DNA of 64,000 nucleotides from Symsagittifera roscoffensis (GCF_963678635.1 NC_087063.1:79631617-79695616), one strand, 5' to 3'; shown: positions 11,115-23,116, counted from the stretch's first letter. A program made the numbers and translations. Notes: generated from the letters alone by a model not told the origin.

Positions 11115-11400
11115 TTGGTTGATCTTTGCCGAAACATACATCAGCTGGGTCAAACTTGGTCGAAATGTTATACTGCTGTCGAAATTGGTCGAAAATTTTT
11201 TTGCTCGGTGAAACTTTTTATCGGTTGAAACTATTTCGTGATCAAACCGTTTTCCTCGGTTAAACACGGTCGAAATGTTTTTTTTTTCTCAGTCGAAACG
11301 TTTTCCTCGGTCAAATATAGTCGTAACTTGTTAAACTCAGTTGGAGGCGGTCAAAACTTACCAGTTTTTTGGAGTCAGTCGAAACATAAACAGCAAATCT
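11115..11400 (-). repeat. Degenerate relic of the 30-bp minisatellite in intron 2
   Basis: On the plus strand there are about ten irregular repeats of GGTCGAAA/GGTCAAAC separated by about 22-35 bases, for example CGGTCAAAACTTACCAG and CAGTCGAAACATAAAC. These match the reverse complement of the 30-bp array at 18,664-31,289 (CGGTCGAAACATACCAA). The relic is much more diverged than that array, so it is older. Confidence 0.6.
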
Positions 11401-11621
11401 CGACCCGGGCTGTCTGCCGTACAAGTTATAATTGGTTGTTGGCTGCAATAGCGCATTAACTGGCGCTTTCATCAACATCGTTGAGTCCGTGAGGCGACAA
11501 TTCGCAGCAGGCGACATTTTGTAACAGTAGGTTAAGCGAGGAACACTGATTCACGCGCAAAATTCCTCTCGTGCCGGATGTAAGCGAAGCGGAGCAAGCG
11601 TATTCTACTTGCCAATTCCTT

Positions 11622-11757
11622 GTTACGAATTATCGCTTGTTACGAATTGTCGCCTGTTACGAATTGTCGCTTGTTACGAATTGTTGCTTGTTACGAACTG
11701 CCGCCTGTTACGAATTGTCGCCTGTTACGAACTGTCGCCTGTTACGAATAGTAGCCC
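11622..11757. repeat. 17-bp minisatellite, eight units
   Basis: The unit GTTACGAATTGTCGCCT repeats eight times with no indels and a few C/T and G/A changes. It ends about 35 bases before the intron 2 acceptor of the sulfatase-like gene, close enough that it may overlap branch-point or enhancer sequence. Confidence 0.95.
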
Positions 11758-11791
11758 TACCCGTTGAGTCAGTACAAAGTTTTAATTTCAG

Positions 11792-12015
11792 CTCTAGCCA
11801 ATCAGCGATGCCACACAAGATACAGTGTCCCCGTAGCCTATTTGACGTAGCCGAGGACAATGGCTACGTCACTGGCTATGCCGGATCCCTCTGTCAGTAC
11901 AGCGAATTGGAACCCCATGAAGAGACGAGGTTGTGTCTGATGCCTCAACATCACAAGATCGCATTCTGTGACCCAAACGTGTATGACCCTACCCAGCCTT
12001 TTAGCTTCATCAAAG
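11792..12015 (+). CDS. DUF229/sulfatase-like protein, exon 3
   Basis: This exon encodes about residues 400-474. A canonical acceptor (TTTAATTTCAG) precedes it and a donor (CAAAG then GTGAAA at 12,016) follows. It carries CPRSLFDVAEDNGYVTGYAG, the GYVT motif typical of DUF229, then a Cys-containing stretch (LCQYSELEPHEETRLC, IAFCDPN) likely to form lumenal disulfides. The join to exon 2 is phase 2 and gives a Phe codon with no frame conflict. Confidence 0.85.
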
Positions 12016-12467
12016 GTGAAAAAAGAACCAATTTTGAACCTTGAAGTCAATGAACGACACAGCTAACGGTTCATAGATAAGAATTTCACAGCAATTCGGT
12101 TGAGTTTTCAGGGACTTTCAAAATAAAACTAATCAAAATCTTTCAAAAAAAGCTCATAAGAACGTCACTTTGCTTAAGGCGATTTCTACGAAGTTGGCGT
12201 GTTTTTTTTATGCCAACGCGCTGGAAAAAACGTCGGTAGATCCAACCAAGAAATTTTAGTAAAACTTGTTGAATTTACTGAAGTCATTCAAACTTTTCTT
12301 TTAGATAATTTCTGAGTTTCATAGTTTTGATCAAATTAAAAACTGACAATTGTGGATTGCACATTTAACAATTTTTTTGAAAAAATACCATAGATTTCAA
12401 GCAGAACATTTTCCAGTAAATCACCTAGTAATGAATTTAGATATTAAAAGGAAGACTTTCGCTATAG

Positions 12468-12667
12468 GTGGCTTTTCGATGCTCAAAAGATGTCTTTATG
12501 GCCGTCATGTGCATCAGTACATCATGGACTATGCCCTCTCTTTCTGGACTTCCTACCCGGACATACCCAAGTTCTTCGTGGCATCCACCTCCAGCGCCCA
12601 TGAGTGGACCGGGGAGCTAGTTCAATATATGGACCAGTCCATGGTGAAATTTCTGCAGTCGTTTGAG
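12468..12667 (+). CDS. DUF229/sulfatase-like protein, exon 4
   Basis: This exon encodes residues 476-541 plus the split Gly codon at 475. The acceptor CGCTATAG and donor GAG/GTAATA at 12,668 are canonical. It contains CLYGRHVHQYIMDYALSFW and FFVASTSSAHEWTGEL; the His of SAHEW (about residue 519) matches the conserved metal/substrate His that DUF229 members carry before the SDHG motif. It ends in phase 0 after SFE. Confidence 0.88.
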
Positions 12668-12689
12668 GTAATAATTATTTTCAGGGGTT

Positions 12690-13085
12690 GATCTAGGATT
12701 TTCTCGAGAGGGGGAGGCGGATTTTAAAAAAACTGTTTTTAGAGGATCATATTTAGACTGAAAACTTTTGAAATAAAAACAGGTAAAAAAAGCCGGTTTT
12801 TTGGCTATTTTTGGAGAATTTTGACCAAGAAGCCCGGGTTGACCAAAAATGCTAGTCATAGAATTTCCATATATGGAAAAATGCTAGTCATACACTTTCC
12901 ATGCAATTCCATACGTACAAAAAATTGCATGAAAGGTCTATGATTAGTATTTTTTCATATATGGAAATTGTATGACTAGCATTTTTTCATATATGGAAAG
13001 TGTATGACTAGCATTTTTTCATATATGGAAATTGAAAATTTAGAAATTTTTCATATATGAAAGTTTTATGACTAGCATTTTTTAA
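12690..13085. repeat. Intron 4 start: dispersed repeat and TTTCCATATATGGAAA palindrome cluster
   Basis: 12,690-12,830 matches the dispersed repeat in intron 1. It is followed by GCCCGGGTTGACC (12,830), the left end of the element at 128-920, and by four or five units of about 33 bases built on CATATATGGAAA and ATGACTAGCATTTTTTC in both orientations. No matching right end was found, so this is a truncated or rearranged copy. Confidence 0.6.
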
Positions 13086-13089
13086 AAAT

Positions 13090-13680
13090 CAGAAATCCAG
13101 CAAAATGAGGCAAAAAATACTACTTTAATTCCCATCCCATACGACGAGCAGTCTCTGAACAGAGAAGAAAAAACCAGAGAAAATTTGTTTTCTCATAGTC
13201 ATTTCTCCTCACACACTGAGAAAGCAGAGCATTTCTTAATCTTATCTTAGGGGGACTCCAAACCAGGAGGGACTGCCTCAGAAAAATTAAAAAAAAAAAC
13301 CTGTTAGCTAGCTGAGTAATCCAAAACAAGAAACAGTCCACCAGGGGCATCAATACTCTCCACCCTAGGGGCGCTCTCCCCCTCAATTTTAGTTAGAACA
13401 TACCCCCTCCATCTCCCAACACGCTACCGTATATATCTGCACGTAAGTTTACCATATGGCTCGTGTTCTCTCTAGCTTAAATCAAATTGTTCTTTTTTCT
13501 ATTAATTCACCAAACTCAATACCGGACACCCCTTAAAAGCTTTTTTTGATGATTTTGATTTTTATTTTAAAAAATCAATATTGTTTTGGTTTTGTTTTTC
13601 AAACTTTTTATCCTGAAAAAGTTTCAACCGTTGATTTGTAAGGAATGATGTTGGTTTTCTACAAAATTTTGAAAAAAGTT
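13090..13680. other. Intron 4 sequence, nothing recognised
   Basis: AT-rich sequence with a short CT/CCCTC-rich patch near 13,360-13,430. No gene or repeat was identified. Confidence 0.4.
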
Positions 13681-13684
13681 AAGC

Positions 13685-13895
13685 TTATTGTCCTTGTCCC
13701 CATCTCACATATGCTTAATTTTTATGGTGTAACGAGGGATTTTATAAAGTTGAGCATGAAGATCAATTATTTTTTTCTTGGCGTAGTTATTCAGCATGTA
13801 AATTTTTGTGACAGTCGGACAACGTGAACAGAAAAAATTTGTTTTTAAAAGTTTGCATTTGTGGTAGGGGGATTGAGGGAAGAAGAACCATTATT
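13685..13895. mobile_element. Degraded MITE family 2 copy in intron 4
   Basis: CTCACATATGCTTAATTTTT, ATGGTGTAACGAGGGATTTT and GACAACGTGAACAG match in order the interior of the element at 32,447-32,660 (CTCACATGAGCATCAATTTT, GTCTAACGAGTGGTTTTAC, GATAACGTGAACAG). A G-rich right end is present. The termini are too worn to define. Confidence 0.55.
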
Positions 13896-14039
13896 GTCAC
13901 TTGCTCCATTTGGCAGCGGCTTTGTTATCATTCAAAATCTGCAGGACTTTCTACGAAACCCCGGTAAAAAACCCAATATTGAGTCCATTACCCGTTGAAA
14001 CTCATTAGGCAAATCTCCTAATTCAAAAACCTCGTTTTG

Positions 14040-15850
14040 AACAAGTATGTTTCTCTTAGACCTCCTCCCACTTTATCCGCAAACAATTTTGCCGACTTGT
14101 TTCTTCGCTAAGTCTTTGAAAACCTTATCGGTTCCGCCCGTGTCTTCACTAATGGCCACAGCCACATTGTCCACTAACTCATTCATTTTTGGCATTTTGT
14201 ATAATTCTGTTTGTGGATAATTCTGTTTGTGGATAACAGAATTCGGATTTAGAATTCAAGGCTAATCTAATGGAACCAACTTTTTTCGCCGTTAGTACCA
14301 TTGGTAGGACAAAACAGTGTTGTGTACATTTGCCTAAATTGTTGATGTGACCATCGTCGAGTAAGTCGTTAATAGTTTTTTTTAACTTTAAGTAATACGT
14401 GTATAGGAAAGTGCGGTTCATTTGTGCGGTTCGAAACAGTTGGTGAAAGTGCGTTCGGACCTCCCAGTTTTTTTAATAGTTCAAATACGTTTAAATTATT
14501 TACGCTGAATTGGAGAGTGTTCCGTTTCGATTGTCTCTGAAACAACCACTTCCACTTAGTTGACTGTTCTAGAGCGCTATTTCTGGCGTAATTCGATTCC
14601 TAGTGCGCGCAGATTACTATTCCCGATTTTATCCCGTTTTCCCTTTTCCGTGATGTACAACTCTGCACCGCTGGTTGTGAAGCCTCCTGATTCTATATGG
14701 ACGGAGATACTCCCAATTATTTGGAGGACATCATCCGTCGTACTGTAGAATATTTTTCGTACTTCCTTAAAAATCGTTTTGATGCTCAGAAACCTGCCCC
14801 TTGTTTTGACTTCATGTAGTTTTGCTTGCAAAATGAACGACATAGAAGTTGCGCAATCGATTTGAAACTCGGTTTGCCCCCTGCTTTTTCCCCATCAGAA
14901 TGTCTTAACGTTTTCTATTTTTGTACCCGTCCTTGTCCATAATTGTTCATATGACAAATACTATAAAGTCGTCGTCAACCTGCTGTTCCTCAAACATTCT
15001 GATAGCGTTTGTTTTGCACTGCGAAATTTTGCACGATCCAACCACTTGATTGACCGACGCTTTCTCTTATATTATTTAGCGAATGTCCTCTGCTACTACA
15101 TTTACTGCAAAAAATGTTCGTAGCCTTGCAATAGTCCCTATGATTGGGTTTCAGTGGATTTCCACATTTGTTTGTCTTTTCACATTGTTTACCGGTTCCC
15201 TTTTTACGTACTCGCCGGATTGGCCAGCACTGTTACCTGATCGCTCTTGGTTGAGCTGATTTTTCCCAAAGTCCGGTAGTCCCCCACTGACTCTCTTGTA
15301 AATCTGCTTGCCACATTTTTTCACAACCTCGAACTGTAAAGAATCTCCTGGAGTCAAGATTTCTATGCACAGTTGTTTCTTTATCTCCTCGTTGTTCACG
15401 TTAAAGATAAAGGAATCGGTTACATAGATACACCCCGGGTTAGTTCGCTGAAAGTTCAAAAGAATTGTTCCATACTTTCATTATTTTTTTTGTTTCCCTC
15501 CAAGTAACATAAACATTGTGTTTGTGACATTTGGTTCTCTCAGAACTGTATCTCTTGTCATTTTTCACAGTTCGATGAAAGTAAGGTCCACGATTCCCCG
15601 GTGAGGTTGTTCTTAATTAAAGTACCTCTGTCAATGGTTTCCCAACAATACAAAAAGCTTGGACTTCAAACGCTTGTCTGTTTCGCGCGGGTGCTCCCTA
15701 TGAGCATTCTTCGTTCCGCGTCTGCCTTGCGGTGTTCTTCGTTCCACCATGCTTCTATCGCCGCGTTATTTCGTGCCTCTCGTTCCGTTCGGGCCTCTGG
15801 GTCCTCTGTTCCTGGCGATGCTTCTAAGGTAGGATAATCTTTTTCTGGTA
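14040..15850 (-). pseudogene. Decayed Ty3/gypsy-type gag-pol fragment in intron 4
   Basis: Reading on the minus strand: a charged Gag-like stretch (about 15,837-15,640), a frame of about 100 aa (15,459-15,151), a Cys/His-rich remnant near 15,000-15,130 like a nucleocapsid knuckle, an 88-aa frame (14,843-14,577) ending LRALGIEL, which resembles the end of a gypsy protease (LGxxxLxxLGI), and then the start of a reverse transcriptase with DDGHINNLGKCTQHCF and AKKVGSIRLALNSK (14,421-14,179). The last two match the LLxxGHIxxLxKC and KKDGSxRLALD motifs of Ty3/gypsy RT. Several stops and frameshifts separate the parts and no LTRs were seen. Confidence 0.75.
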
Positions 15851-15899
15851 AACGAGTTTCGTTTAGAAAGTCTTCTGTATCAATTTCTTCCCTTGCGAT

Positions 15900-17251
15900 A
15901 GCAACCAGTTGAAATTTCTGGATCCAATCCTCCTACTGGCTGTACGTTTACTATATGGTATTTGTAACGTTTACCTTGAGAGCCATATGACGTTACGTAA
16001 TCATAAAAATAATACTAAAAATACACATTGTCTAGGGTCATAATATGACCTCTACACTACACCCATGGTTTTTCCATGCAAGTTATTCAAGCGCTGAAAC
16101 TTTGAAATAATCAAATTAGGGAATAGTTTTATCGCGTTTGCAAAAAAATTTCAGAAAAATTGTTGCAGGTTAGTTCGTTTCCGAAATTTCTGCATAGTTT
16201 TGATAGCTTGCTTAGAAAGATATAAATTTTTCACAAATCGATTTTTTTGATGAAATTACTTGAGTTTTTTCAAAAAATCATCTCTTGAATAGCTTGCTAT
16301 GAAAACATAGAAGTTTTCTGATTAGCTTGCTTGAAAAACATAAAATGTTTAAAAATTGATTTGCTTATTGTAACAATTCTGATTTGATTCAAACTTCAAA
16401 CACACTTCAAACTCCAAACCTTTGTCCCTTCAGTACTGTTCTTAGAAGAGTGTATTTTTAATTCTTTGCAAATCGAGTTGCTCATTGAAATAGCTTTGTT
16501 GCACAATGTTTATTATTTTTGCAATTTTTATTATTTAGGTTTTCCATTGCTTATTGTTTTTGTTTTCTCGTCGATCTGGACGTGTTGTTGGCTTCATGTC
16601 GCTCTGAAAAATGATAGAAATGATAGAAATTTTTGGAATGATAGATTTCGAATTTTGACCAAATTTTTTTGGTTTCATTACGCTTTTTGTTTTTTATTTT
16701 CCATTACGCTTTTTGACAGTTTTTTGCTGTTGTTCCTAACTGGGTGTGGTTCGTTCGTTATATACTGGAAGTGTTTTGAATTCATTTTTGTGAGAAGTTG
16801 AAAACAAAAACAAATGAATATTTGATGTAACCAGCAATTGTAAATAAGGAAAACATTGATATAGATTTACTGAAAACCTTGAGTTTAGTTAGAAATACCA
16901 GATTTATTAGTTATTAGTTTTATTAGTGAAAAAAAATCTGTTGTAGACTTAAGAGTTCACTCAGATAAGAGGGGGAAGCTAGCAAGTTTTCAAAAAATTT
17001 TACGATTTTTTTAGTTCGACCAATCGATTTTCCGAGTTTTTCCCCAAACCCATAAAGACCACTGTTTGCTAAGACTATGTGCTCAACGACGCCTTAGAAT
17101 AATTTTTGGCTGAAAATAGATGTCTTGAAATAATAGAAAAGGGCAGCTTTTTGGGTGAGCTAGTGGCCGAATCCCCGAGGAGAAAGGACGTCCCCAATCT
17201 CGCTGATAAGATCGATGATGATAATAAGCAGAAAACGAAGTTCTGCTTCAG
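15900..17251. other. 3' part of intron 4, AT-rich
   Basis: No coding pattern is supported. The phrase TAGCTTGCT followed by an A-rich run recurs three times at about 16,207, 16,299 and 16,324, a weak local repeat. The sequence ends at the exon 5 acceptor GTTCTGCTTCAG. Confidence 0.4.
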
Positions 17252-17378
17252 AAGTATCTCTCGAACACGACTATTGTGATGGTATCTGATCATGGCAACC
17301 ACCTGAATGGAATCTACAGGACATTCAAACCAGACGGTCCAGAGATTGAGATGCGGAACCCCGCCCTGAACATCATCC
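17252..17378 (+). CDS. DUF229/sulfatase-like protein, exon 5 (SDHG motif)
   Basis: This exon encodes KYLSNTTIVMVSDHGNHLNG, the strongest catalytic signature of the family: Asp554 and His555 of SDHG are metal ligands in the alkaline phosphatase superfamily. IEMRNPALNII follows, matching the family E-x-x-NP motif. The acceptor is canonical and the join to exon 4 is phase 0. The 3' end is uncertain: I place the donor at 17,379 (ATCC then GTCGAAG, weak). The frame stays open to about 17,470 and the sequence to about 17,424 looks coding (relatively GC-rich), so a non-GT donor further on is possible. Confidence 0.8.
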
Positions 17379-17687
17379 GTCGAAGATCCAGGACACCGGA
17401 CAACAAAGCTGACAAGGGCACGGGCTCTTTTTTACTCTTTCTATGCTTGAAATTCAGTGCCTCCAACTGATAATGACTCTTAACTTGTAACGCATATTTT
17501 GAAACCGGAAGATAGGGTATTTTGACAGAAACTAAAATTTTTCAAGTTTATTTTCATACAAAAAATTGGATATAAATTCATTTCAACAAGCAAACAAAAA
17601 ATTATTTAAATGTTTTTTAAGCGTAAAATGAAAGAAAAATTTATCGTGATAGGTTAAAATTTTGATGTTTTTGTGTTGTACTATGAG

Positions 17688-17914
17688 GTTTCAAAGAACC
17701 CTCCCACAAAGTTGCACGGGAGAATGGCTTGAAGCTGGTTTCGATGTTCGACGTCCACCAAACTGTGGCAGACCTGTTAACAGGGGGATTGAAATACTCG
17801 GTTCCAGACAACGGATTGACGTCGTACAATTTACTCACCGATTTAGTGCCCCATAATCGCTCGTGTGCAGAGGCGGGCATAACGTACAAAAACCACTGTG
17901 TGTGCCACAAATAA
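17688..17914 (+). CDS. DUF229/sulfatase-like protein, exon 6 and stop
   Basis: This exon encodes the C-terminus. RENGLKLVSMFDVHQTVADL matches the conserved N-x(4)-L-V-x-x-F-D-V-x-x-T block. The end, VPHNRSCAEAGITYKNHCVC then HK and a TAA at 17,912-17,914, matches the Cys-rich RSCxxAGIxxxxCxC terminus of DUF229 proteins, so the gene is complete at its 3' end. The acceptor I use is CTATGAG (17,681-17,687), giving a split Arg codon; it is weak and the true exon could begin a few codons later. A different frame over the same bases is also open but lacks family motifs. Confidence 0.82.
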
Positions 17915-17959
17915 ACAAATAAACAAAAACAGATTTGGCGGATAAAAAAGTTGGAATCG

Positions 17960-18663
17960 GTTAAAAATTGAGAAAAAAAAGAACAATATCAAAGACCAAG
18001 TAAAAAAGCATAGCGCTTTGATTGATTTCCAACTAATCACAAGCAAAAATGAAGATCCGAATTGTTGCAGTTTTCTCTAATTTTTAGCAAATGTCGCTTG
18101 TAGTTTTATTTGGAAAAAAATGTGAAAGTATAAAAGAAATGCAACTTTTAATGGGCTCATAGAATCAAAATTGAAGTTGGTTATCCTTCCTGTTTTCACT
18201 GAGCATGTCTGATTACGCGAGTTCAGGATTTTCTGCCATGGTATAACCCTCCCCCCATGGCCTTGAAGGTTGAGACAGCCTACACAACGTGACATCAATT
18301 GCACGCAACAGTGTTAGGAGACATTTTTCAAAAATTCCGTATGATAGAATGGGCCAATGAGTTTTGGACACTTTACAGGTCGTTGATTGGTCAAGAGCTT
18401 TCGGGCAATCGGTCCTTTGGTTAGAAGAACTTTTGATCATTCTAAACTTCAAACAGGGTTCCAATTTTTAACGGAGTGTAAGGGAACACTTACTTGATGT
18501 AGTTTTGCTTTATTCAGAGCAATGTTGGCGATCGAAAATTTTGACGAAAGTTTTTGCGATGCCATAAAAATTATATCGGGTCCTTGCAAATATTCCCAGA
18601 AATAAAGTTGGGCTTGAGAGAAATAACTCTAAGAATATTGCACTCTTCAAAAAATTTATCTAT
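17960..18663. repeat. Segmental duplication, copy 1 of 0.7 kb unique segment
   Basis: This segment is repeated at 22,413-23,116 with a constant offset of 4,453 bases and only a handful of substitutions. The duplication continues into the flanking minisatellite to about 19,690/24,143. There is no protein here with family features; open frames such as the one reading against 18,213-18,464 have no recognisable domain. The segment from about 18,500 also matches 36,263-36,420. Confidence 0.95.
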
Positions 18664-21600
18664 CTCGACCAAAAATTGGTATGTTCTGACCGTCTCGACC
18701 AAAAATTAGTACGTTATGATCGTATCGACCAAAAATTGGTATATTTCGACTGTCTCGACCAAAATTGGTACGTTTTGATCGTATCGACCAAAAATTGGTA
18801 TGCTTCGACCGTCTCGATCAAAAATGGGTTTGTTTTGATTGTATCGATCAAAAACTGGTAAGTTTCGACCGTTTGACTAAAAACTGGCACATTTCGATCG
18901 TCTCGAGTAAAAATTAGAATATTTCGACCGTCTTGATCAAACATTGGTATGTTTTGATCGTATCGACCAAAAATTGGTGTGTTTCGACCGTATCGACCAC
19001 AAATTGGTATGTTTCGACAGTCTTGACCGAAAACTGGCAGGTTTCGACAGTCTTGACTGAAAACTGGCATGTTTCGACCGTCTCGAGTGTAAATTGGTAT
19101 GTTTCGATCGTCTCGACCAAAATTTGGTATGTTTTGATTTTATCAACCAAAAATTGGAATGTTTCGACCGTCTTGACCCAAAATTGATTTTTTATGATCG
19201 TATGGACCTCAAATTTGTATGTTCTGGCCGTCTCGATTGAAAATTGATATGTTATGATCGTAGCGACCAAAAATTGGTATGTTCTGACCGTCTCGGCCAA
19301 AAATTGGTATGTTTTGATTTTATCAAATAAAGTTTGGTATGTTTCGACCTTTTCGACCAAAAATTGGTATGTTTCGATCGTCTCGACCAAAAATTGGTAT
19401 GTTTTGATTTTATCAACCAAAATTTGGTATGTTTCGACAGTCTCGACCTCAAAATGGTTTCTTTTGATCATATCGACCAGAAATTGGTATGTTTCGACCG
19501 TCTCGACCAAAAATTGGTATGTTTTGATTTTATCAACCAAAAATTGGTCTGTTTCGACCGTCTCGACCAAAAATTGGTATGTTTCGATCGTATCTAGCAA
19601 AAATTGGTATGTTTCGACAGACTTGACCAAAAACTTGCTTGTTTCGACCGTCTCGACCAAAAATTGGTGTTTTGATTTTATCAAACAAAGATTGGTATGT
19701 TTCGACCGTCTCGACACAAAATTGGTTTGTTTCGATTGTCGCGACCAAAAATTGGTTTGTTTTGATCCTATCGACCAGAAATTGGAATGTTTCGACCCAT
19801 CTAGAATGTGTTATGATCGTATCGACCCAAAACCTGTATGTTCTGACCGTCTCGACTGAAAACTGATATGTTATGATCGTAGCGAACAAAAATTGGTATG
19901 TTCTGACCGTCTCGACCAATAATTGGTATGTTTTGATTTTATCAAACAAAGTTTTGGGATGTTTCGACCATCTCGACGCGAAACTGGTTTGTTTCGATCA
20001 TTTCGACCAAAAACTGGTATGTTTTGATTTTATCAACCAAAAATTTGTAGGTTTCGACCGTCTCGACACAAAATTGGTGTGTTATGATCGAATCGACCTA
20101 AAACTGGTATTTTCTGACCGTCTCGACCAAAAATTGGTATGTTATGATCGTAGCGACCTAAAACTGGTATTTTGCGACCGTCTCGACCAAAAATCGTTTT
20201 TGATCGTAGCGACAACAAATTGGTATGTTTCGACAGTCTCGACACAAAATTGGTTTGTTTCGATCGTCTCGACCAAAAATTGGTATGTTTTGATTTTATC
20301 AACCAAAGTTTGGTATGTTTCGACCGTCACGACACAAAATTGGTTTGTTTCGATCGTCTCAACCAAAATTTGGTATGTTTTAATTTTATCAACCAAAAAT
20401 TGGAATGTTTCGACCGTCTTGACCCAAAATTGATATGTTCTGATCGTATGGACCTAAAATTTGTATGTTCTGACCGTCTCGATTGAAAAATGATATGTTA
20501 TGATCGTAGCGACCAAAAATTGGTATGTTCTGACCGTCTCGGCCAAAAATTGGTATGTTTTGATTTTATCAAACACAGTTTGCTATGTTTCGACCGTCTC
20601 GACACAAAATTGGTTTGTTTCGATCGTCTCGACCAAAATTTGGCATGTTTTGATTTTATCAACCAAAAATTGGAATGTTTCGAACATCTTGACCCAAAAT
20701 TGATATTTTTGATCGTATGGACCTAAAAATTGTATGTTCTGACCGTCTCGATTGAAAATTGATATGTTATGATCGTAGCGACCTAAAATTTGTACGCTCA
20801 GACCGTCTCGACCAAAAATTGGTGTGTAATGATCGAATCGACCTAAAACTGGTATTTTCTGACCGTCTCGACCAAAAATTGGTATGTTATGATCGTAGCG
20901 ACAACAAATTGGTATGTTTCGACAGTCTCGACACAAAATTGGTTTGTTTCGATCGTCTCGACCAAAAATTGGTATGTTTTGATTTTATCAACGAAAAATT
21001 GGTATGTTTCGACCGTCTCGACACAAAATTGGTGTGTTATGATCGTATCGACCTAAAATTTGTACGTTCAGACCGTCTCGAACAAAAATTGGTGTGTTAT
21101 GATCGGATCGACATAAAATTAGTTTTTTCTGACCGTCTCGTCACAAAAATGGTTTGTTTCGATCGTCTCGACCAAAAATTGTATGTTTTGATTTTATCAA
21201 CCAAAAATTGGTATGTTTCGATCGTCTCAACCAAAATTTGGTATGTTTTAATTTTATCAACCAAAAATTGGAATGTTTCGACCGTCTTGACCCAAAATTG
21301 ATATGTTATGATCGTATGGACCTAAAATTTGTATGTTCTGACAGTCTCGATTGAAAAATGATATGTTATGATCGTAGCGACCAAAAATTGGTATGTTCTG
21401 ACCGTCTCGGCCAAAAATTGGTATGTTTTGATTTTATCAAACACAGTTTGCTATGTTTCGACCGTCTCGACACAAAATTGGTTTGTTTCGATCGTCTCGA
21501 CCAAAATTTGGTATGTTTTGATTTTATCAACCAAAAATTGGAATGTTTCGAACATCTTGACCCAAAATTGATATTTTTGATCGTATGGACCTAAAAATTG

Positions 21601-22412
21601 TATGTTCTGACCGTCTCGATTGAAAATTGATTTGTTATGATCGTAGCGACCTAAAATTTGTACGCTCAGACCGTCTCGACCAAAAATTGGTGTGTAATGA
21701 TCGAATCGACCTAAAACTGGTATTTTCTGACCGTCTCGACCAAAAATTGGTATGTTATGATCGTAGCGACAACAAATTGGTATGTTTCGACAGTCTCGAC
21801 ACAAAATTGGTTTGTTTCGATCGTCTCGACCAAAAATTGGTATGTTTTGATTTTATCAGCCAAAGTTTGGTATGTTTCGACCGTCTCGACAAAAAATTGA
21901 TTTGTTTCGATCTTCTCGACCAAATTTTGGTGTGTTTTGATTTTATCAACCAAAAATTGGAATGTTTCGACCGTCTTGACCCAAAATTGATATGTTATGA
22001 TCGTATGGACCTAAAATTTGTATGTTCTGACCGTCTCGATTTAAAGTTGATATGTTATGATCGTAGCGACCAAAAATTGGTATGTTCTGACCGTCTCGGC
22101 CAAAAATTGGTATGTTTTGATTTTATCAAACAAAGTTTGGTATGTTTGGGCCGTCTCGACACGAAATTGGTTTGTTTCGACCGTCTCGACCAAAAATTGG
22201 TATGTTTTGATTTTATCAACAAAAAATTGGTATGTTTCGACCGTCTCGACACAAAATTGGTGTGTTATGATCGTATCGACCTAAAATTTGTACGTTCAGA
22301 CCGTCTCGAACAAAAATTGGTGTTTTATGATCGGATCGACATAAAATTGGTTTTTTCTGACTGTCTCGACACAAAAATGGTTTGTTTCGATCGTCTCGAC
22401 CGAAAATTGTAT
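18664..22412. repeat. 30-bp minisatellite, block 1 (about 125 units)
   Basis: The period is 30 bases and holds for long runs without slipping. Each unit contains the inverted pair ACCAA-AAA-TTGGT (CGACCAAAAATTGGTATG is the core). Between cores lies a variable half: TTTCGACCGTCT, TTTTGATTTTATCA, TTATGATCGTAT or TTCTGACCGTCT. Since 30 is divisible by 3, all six frames can stay open and spell decapeptide repeats; these are by-products. Higher-order structure is present: 20,490-20,726 recurs at 21,358-21,594 (offset 868). Confidence 0.98.
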
Positions 22413-23116
22413 GTTAAAAATTGAGAAAAAAAAGAACAATATCAAAGACCAAGTAAAAAAGCATAGCGCTTTGATTGATTTCCAACTAATCACAAGCAAA
22501 AATGAAGATCCGAATTGTTGCAGTTTTCTCTAATTTTTAGCAAATGTCGCTTGCAGTTTTATTTGGAAAAAAATGTGAAAGTATAATAGAAATGCAACTT
22601 TTAATGGGCTCATAGAATCAAAATTGAAGTTGGTTATCCTTTCTGTTTTCACTGAGCATGTCTGATTACGCGAATTCAGGATTTTCTGCCGTGGTATAAC
22701 CCTCCCCCCATGGCCTTGAAGGTTGAGACAGCCTACACAACGTGACATCAATTGCACGCAACAGTGTTAGGAGACATTTTTCAAAAATTCCGTATGATAG
22801 AATGGGCCAATGAGTTTTGGACACTTTACAGGTCGTTGATTGGTCAAGAGCTTTCGGGCAATCGGTCCTTTGGTTAGAAGAACTTTTGATCATTCTAAAC
22901 TTCAAACAGGGTTCCAATTTTTAACGGAGTGTAAGGGAACACTTACTTGATGTAGTTTTGCTTTATTCAGAGCAATGTTGGCGATCGAAAATTTTGACGA
23001 AAGTTTTTGCGATGCCATAAAAATTATATCGGGTCCTTGCAAATATTCCCAGAAATAAAGTTGGGCTTGAGAGAAATAACTCTAAGAATATTGCACTCTT
23101 CAAAAAATTTATCTAT
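22413..23116. repeat. Segmental duplication, copy 2 of 0.7 kb unique segment
   Basis: This is a near-identical copy of 17,960-18,663. The left breakpoint is sharp: array sequence runs to GAAAATTGTAT and then switches to GTTAAAAATTGAG within one base. Relative to copy 1 the following array lacks about 250 bases (19,692-19,943 has no counterpart at 24,143). Confidence 0.95.

Noticed and set aside
14100-14200. A host exon at the VAVAISEDTGG-like stretch
   Set aside because: It reads in line with the decayed gypsy RT on the minus strand and is better explained as part of that element.
18213-18464. A conserved gene in the duplicated 0.7 kb segment
   Set aside because: The two copies are identical through recent duplication, so conservation is not evidence of coding; no domain was recognised.
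18664-22412. Possible CRISPR array because of the 30-bp period with inner palindromes
   Set aside because: There are no non-repetitive spacers; the whole period is one repeating unit.
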